NCBI GenBank assembly: GCA_002938115.1
Contig: PTKD01000031.1
Location: 1-13,815 of the forward strand
Direction of reading: 5' to 3'
DNA: 13,815 bases
DNA from: Alphaproteobacteria bacterium MarineAlpha9_Bin7
Lineage (GTDB): Bacteria > Pseudomonadota > Alphaproteobacteria > UBA7887
This document shows, piece by piece, positions 13,739-13,815 of the stretch. Under the pieces are notes generated by a model. The model worked only from the letters and a program-made list of their open reading frames with translations, was not told the origin of the DNA and ran no database searches. Each line of letters opens with the position of its first letter. Within the stretch, counting starts at the first letter, position 1. Both the position numbers and the translations under genes were made by a program.

Positions 13739-13815
13739 GCGATGAACATGTTTTGTAGCGGAGTGGGTATTTGACTAGTCCACTTTATTTTGGTGTCTGT
13801 GTATACGACAGGAAT

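Noticed and set aside
1..13815. Mobile element, CRISPR array, toxin-antitoxin or defence system
   Set aside because: No transposase or integrase motifs, no regularly spaced direct repeats and no recognisable defence proteins were seen. The genes are mainly biosynthetic and enzymatic.

Overview
The window reads as a stretch of alphaproteobacterial chromosome with roughly balanced base composition. This rests on protein similarity and on neighbourhoods I recall from that class: adjacent metX and metW, a neighbouring methyltransferase with a degenerate SAM motif, a DUF2125 protein beside tyrA, a DUF952-like gene coupled to pyrD, and a HAD-IIA hydrolase with a D-x-W motif. No genus can be named. 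There are no RNA genes, CRISPR arrays, phage genes or transposases.

Layout. 1-641 (+): 3' part of an HSL-type alpha/beta hydrolase whose frame is broken near the left edge. 694-1407 (+): rhomboid protease. 1421-2296 (-): HAD-IIA phosphatase-like protein. 2417-3490 (-): quinone-type dihydroorotate dehydrogenase (pyrD), preceded by a decayed or truncated DUF952-like ORF that overlaps its start by ATGA. 3873-4715 (+): fold-type IV (branched-chain-like) aminotransferase. 4980-5996 (+): DUF2125 membrane-anchored protein. 6000-6890 (-) and 6902-7768 (-): tyrA and an AroQ chorismate mutase with an odd C-terminal extension. 7885-9081 and 9092-9778 (+): metX and metW. 9715-10500 (-): methyltransferase overlapping the metW 3' end. 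10645-11604 (+): intact HSL-type hydrolase. 11688-12089 (-): AhpD/CMD-like protein. 12313-13665 (-): omega-amino acid:pyruvate aminotransferase.

How the genes work together. The chorismate mutase and TyrA form a two-gene unit running chorismate to prephenate to 4-hydroxyphenylpyruvate (tyrosine synthesis). MetX and MetW form a divergent two-gene unit for the acylhomoserine step of methionine synthesis and its control. PyrD makes orotate for pyrimidines and passes electrons to quinone. The right third (hydrolase, CMD-like protein, omega-aminotransferase) looks catabolic or accessory, but no shared pathway can be shown.

No gene-free stretch exceeds 300 bases. The longest are 4716-4979, 12090-12312 and 13666-13815. 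I see no clearly new biological system. The points most worth checking are the broken hydrolase at the left edge, the DUF952-like remnant coupled to pyrD, and the chorismate mutase fused to what looks like a shortened, catalytically dead prephenate dehydratase plus ACT region.
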